From positions 62,001-126,000 of the forward strand of contig CAIVQH010000041.1 of NCBI GenBank assembly GCA_903907995.1: a stretch of 64,000 nucleotides of DNA. The letters are read 5' to 3'. Position 1 is the first letter of the stretch. Each line of letters opens with the position of its first letter. Of this stretch, positions 63,647 to 64,000 are shown piece by piece. The position numbers and the translations under genes were made by a program. The stretch is from an uncultured Verrucomicrobiota bacterium (GTDB lineage Bacteria > Verrucomicrobiota > Verrucomicrobiia > Limisphaerales > UBA9464). The notes under the pieces were generated by a model, which worked only from the letters and a program-made list of their open reading frames with translations, made no database searches and had not been told where the DNA came from.

Positions 63647-63892
63647 TCACCCTCCCTGCACCGGCGGGAATAGCGACACCTCATCCCCGGCCCGGAGCAC
63701 CTGGCTGGGATCGGCATAATCCACCCCCACGGCAATGAGCGTGGATTTGCGCAGAGCGGCCAGTTGGGGATGACGCGCATAGACGGCATTCAGCACCTCC
63801 TCGACGGTGGCACCTTCCGCCAGTTCGACCTCGACACTCGCCACCCCGGCGAGATCGCGGAAGTAGGACCAGAGCTGGACAGGAACCGTCAC
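63647..63892 (-). CDS. moaD: Molybdopterin synthase sulfur-carrier subunit MoaD
   Basis: The 81-residue ubiquitin-like protein receives sulfur as a thiocarboxylate on its C-terminal glycine and donates it through MoaE. It opens MTVPVQLWSYFRDLAGVASV and has the core VELAEGATVEEVLNAVYARH. It ends with the essential diglycine in SLFPPVQGG. It is the partner of the moaE gene 12 kb downstream on the same strand. The upstream remainder of the window (63893-64000) has no gene that I can support. Confidence 0.93.
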   Translation of the reverse strand: MTVPVQLWSYFRDLAGVASVEVELAEGATVEEVLNAVYARHPQLAALRKSTLIAVGVDYADPSQVLRAGDEVSLFPPVQGG

Positions 63893-64000
63893 AAATTTCG
63901 AAGGGCGAATTTCAAATTACGAATCACGAGTGATGCGAGTGATCCCCAGCATGCGGAAACCCGGAGTCCGCGACAATGGAACTTGAAACGATGTATACCC

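Overview
The window is high-GC bacterial chromosome, most likely from a member of the Verrucomicrobiota. The basis is inference from content. There are very large secreted proteins built from lamin-tail, CotH, LamG-like, PA14, Ig/Fn3 and FG-GAP modules. Several carry a C-terminal module ending in a 'YYRV'-type motif. DUF3500, FolE2 and PpdK genes are present, and intergenic spaces are full of short dispersed repeats. I see no rRNA, tRNA, CRISPR array, prophage or recognisable insertion sequence.

Layout. 1-4131 (+): 3' part of an FG-GAP/UnbV protein with two in-frame copies of a dispersed hairpin repeat, then a secreted LamG-like/Ig/PA14 protein. 4205-5290 (+): pyrD. 5342-12308 (-): a tight signalling operon of TonB-dependent receptor, periplasmic YfiR-like protein and a CHASE8-like/HAMP/multi-PAS/GAF hybrid histidine kinase. 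12610-22097 (-): agmatine deiminase, a clan-A type glycoside hydrolase and a 1954-aa lamin-tail/CotH surface protein. 22234-25412 (-): AlkA-type DNA glycosylase, cysteine-cluster protein, RlmN. 25649-30527: secreted hydrolase (+), small secreted peptide (+), HtpG (-), lipoprotein esterase (+). 30690-35272 (-): EF-hand protein and DUF3500 protein, a trypsin-like/PDZ protease lacking an export signal, and a DGPF (YCII) protein with its ECF42-type sigma factor. 35458-39798 (+): TetR regulator and an EmrAB/NodT-type tripartite efflux operon. The efflux operon is broken: the MFS gene is joined directly to the middle of the outer-membrane-factor gene, which also has a frameshift. A nearly identical operator lies at the tetR start codon and upstream of the efflux operon. 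39849-41687: AhpD-like protein and two unknown membrane proteins. 41886-51599 (-): pyruvate phosphate dikinase with a strong terminator, M20 dipeptidase, a 1185-aa AsmA-like protein, FolE2 and MoaE.

51888-63613 (+): three tightly coupled genes encoding 1800-, 1157- and 949-residue secreted proteins of unknown role. They lie between moaE (51180-51599) and moaD (63647-63892), on the opposite strand to both. This is the best candidate in the window for an undescribed system. The two larger proteins show little more than Fn3-like folds, and the first has a helical core of about 350 residues.

All family names come from reading motifs in the translations; no search was run. Start codons were moved inward where a signal peptide, an ATGA overlap or the family's usual length favoured it.
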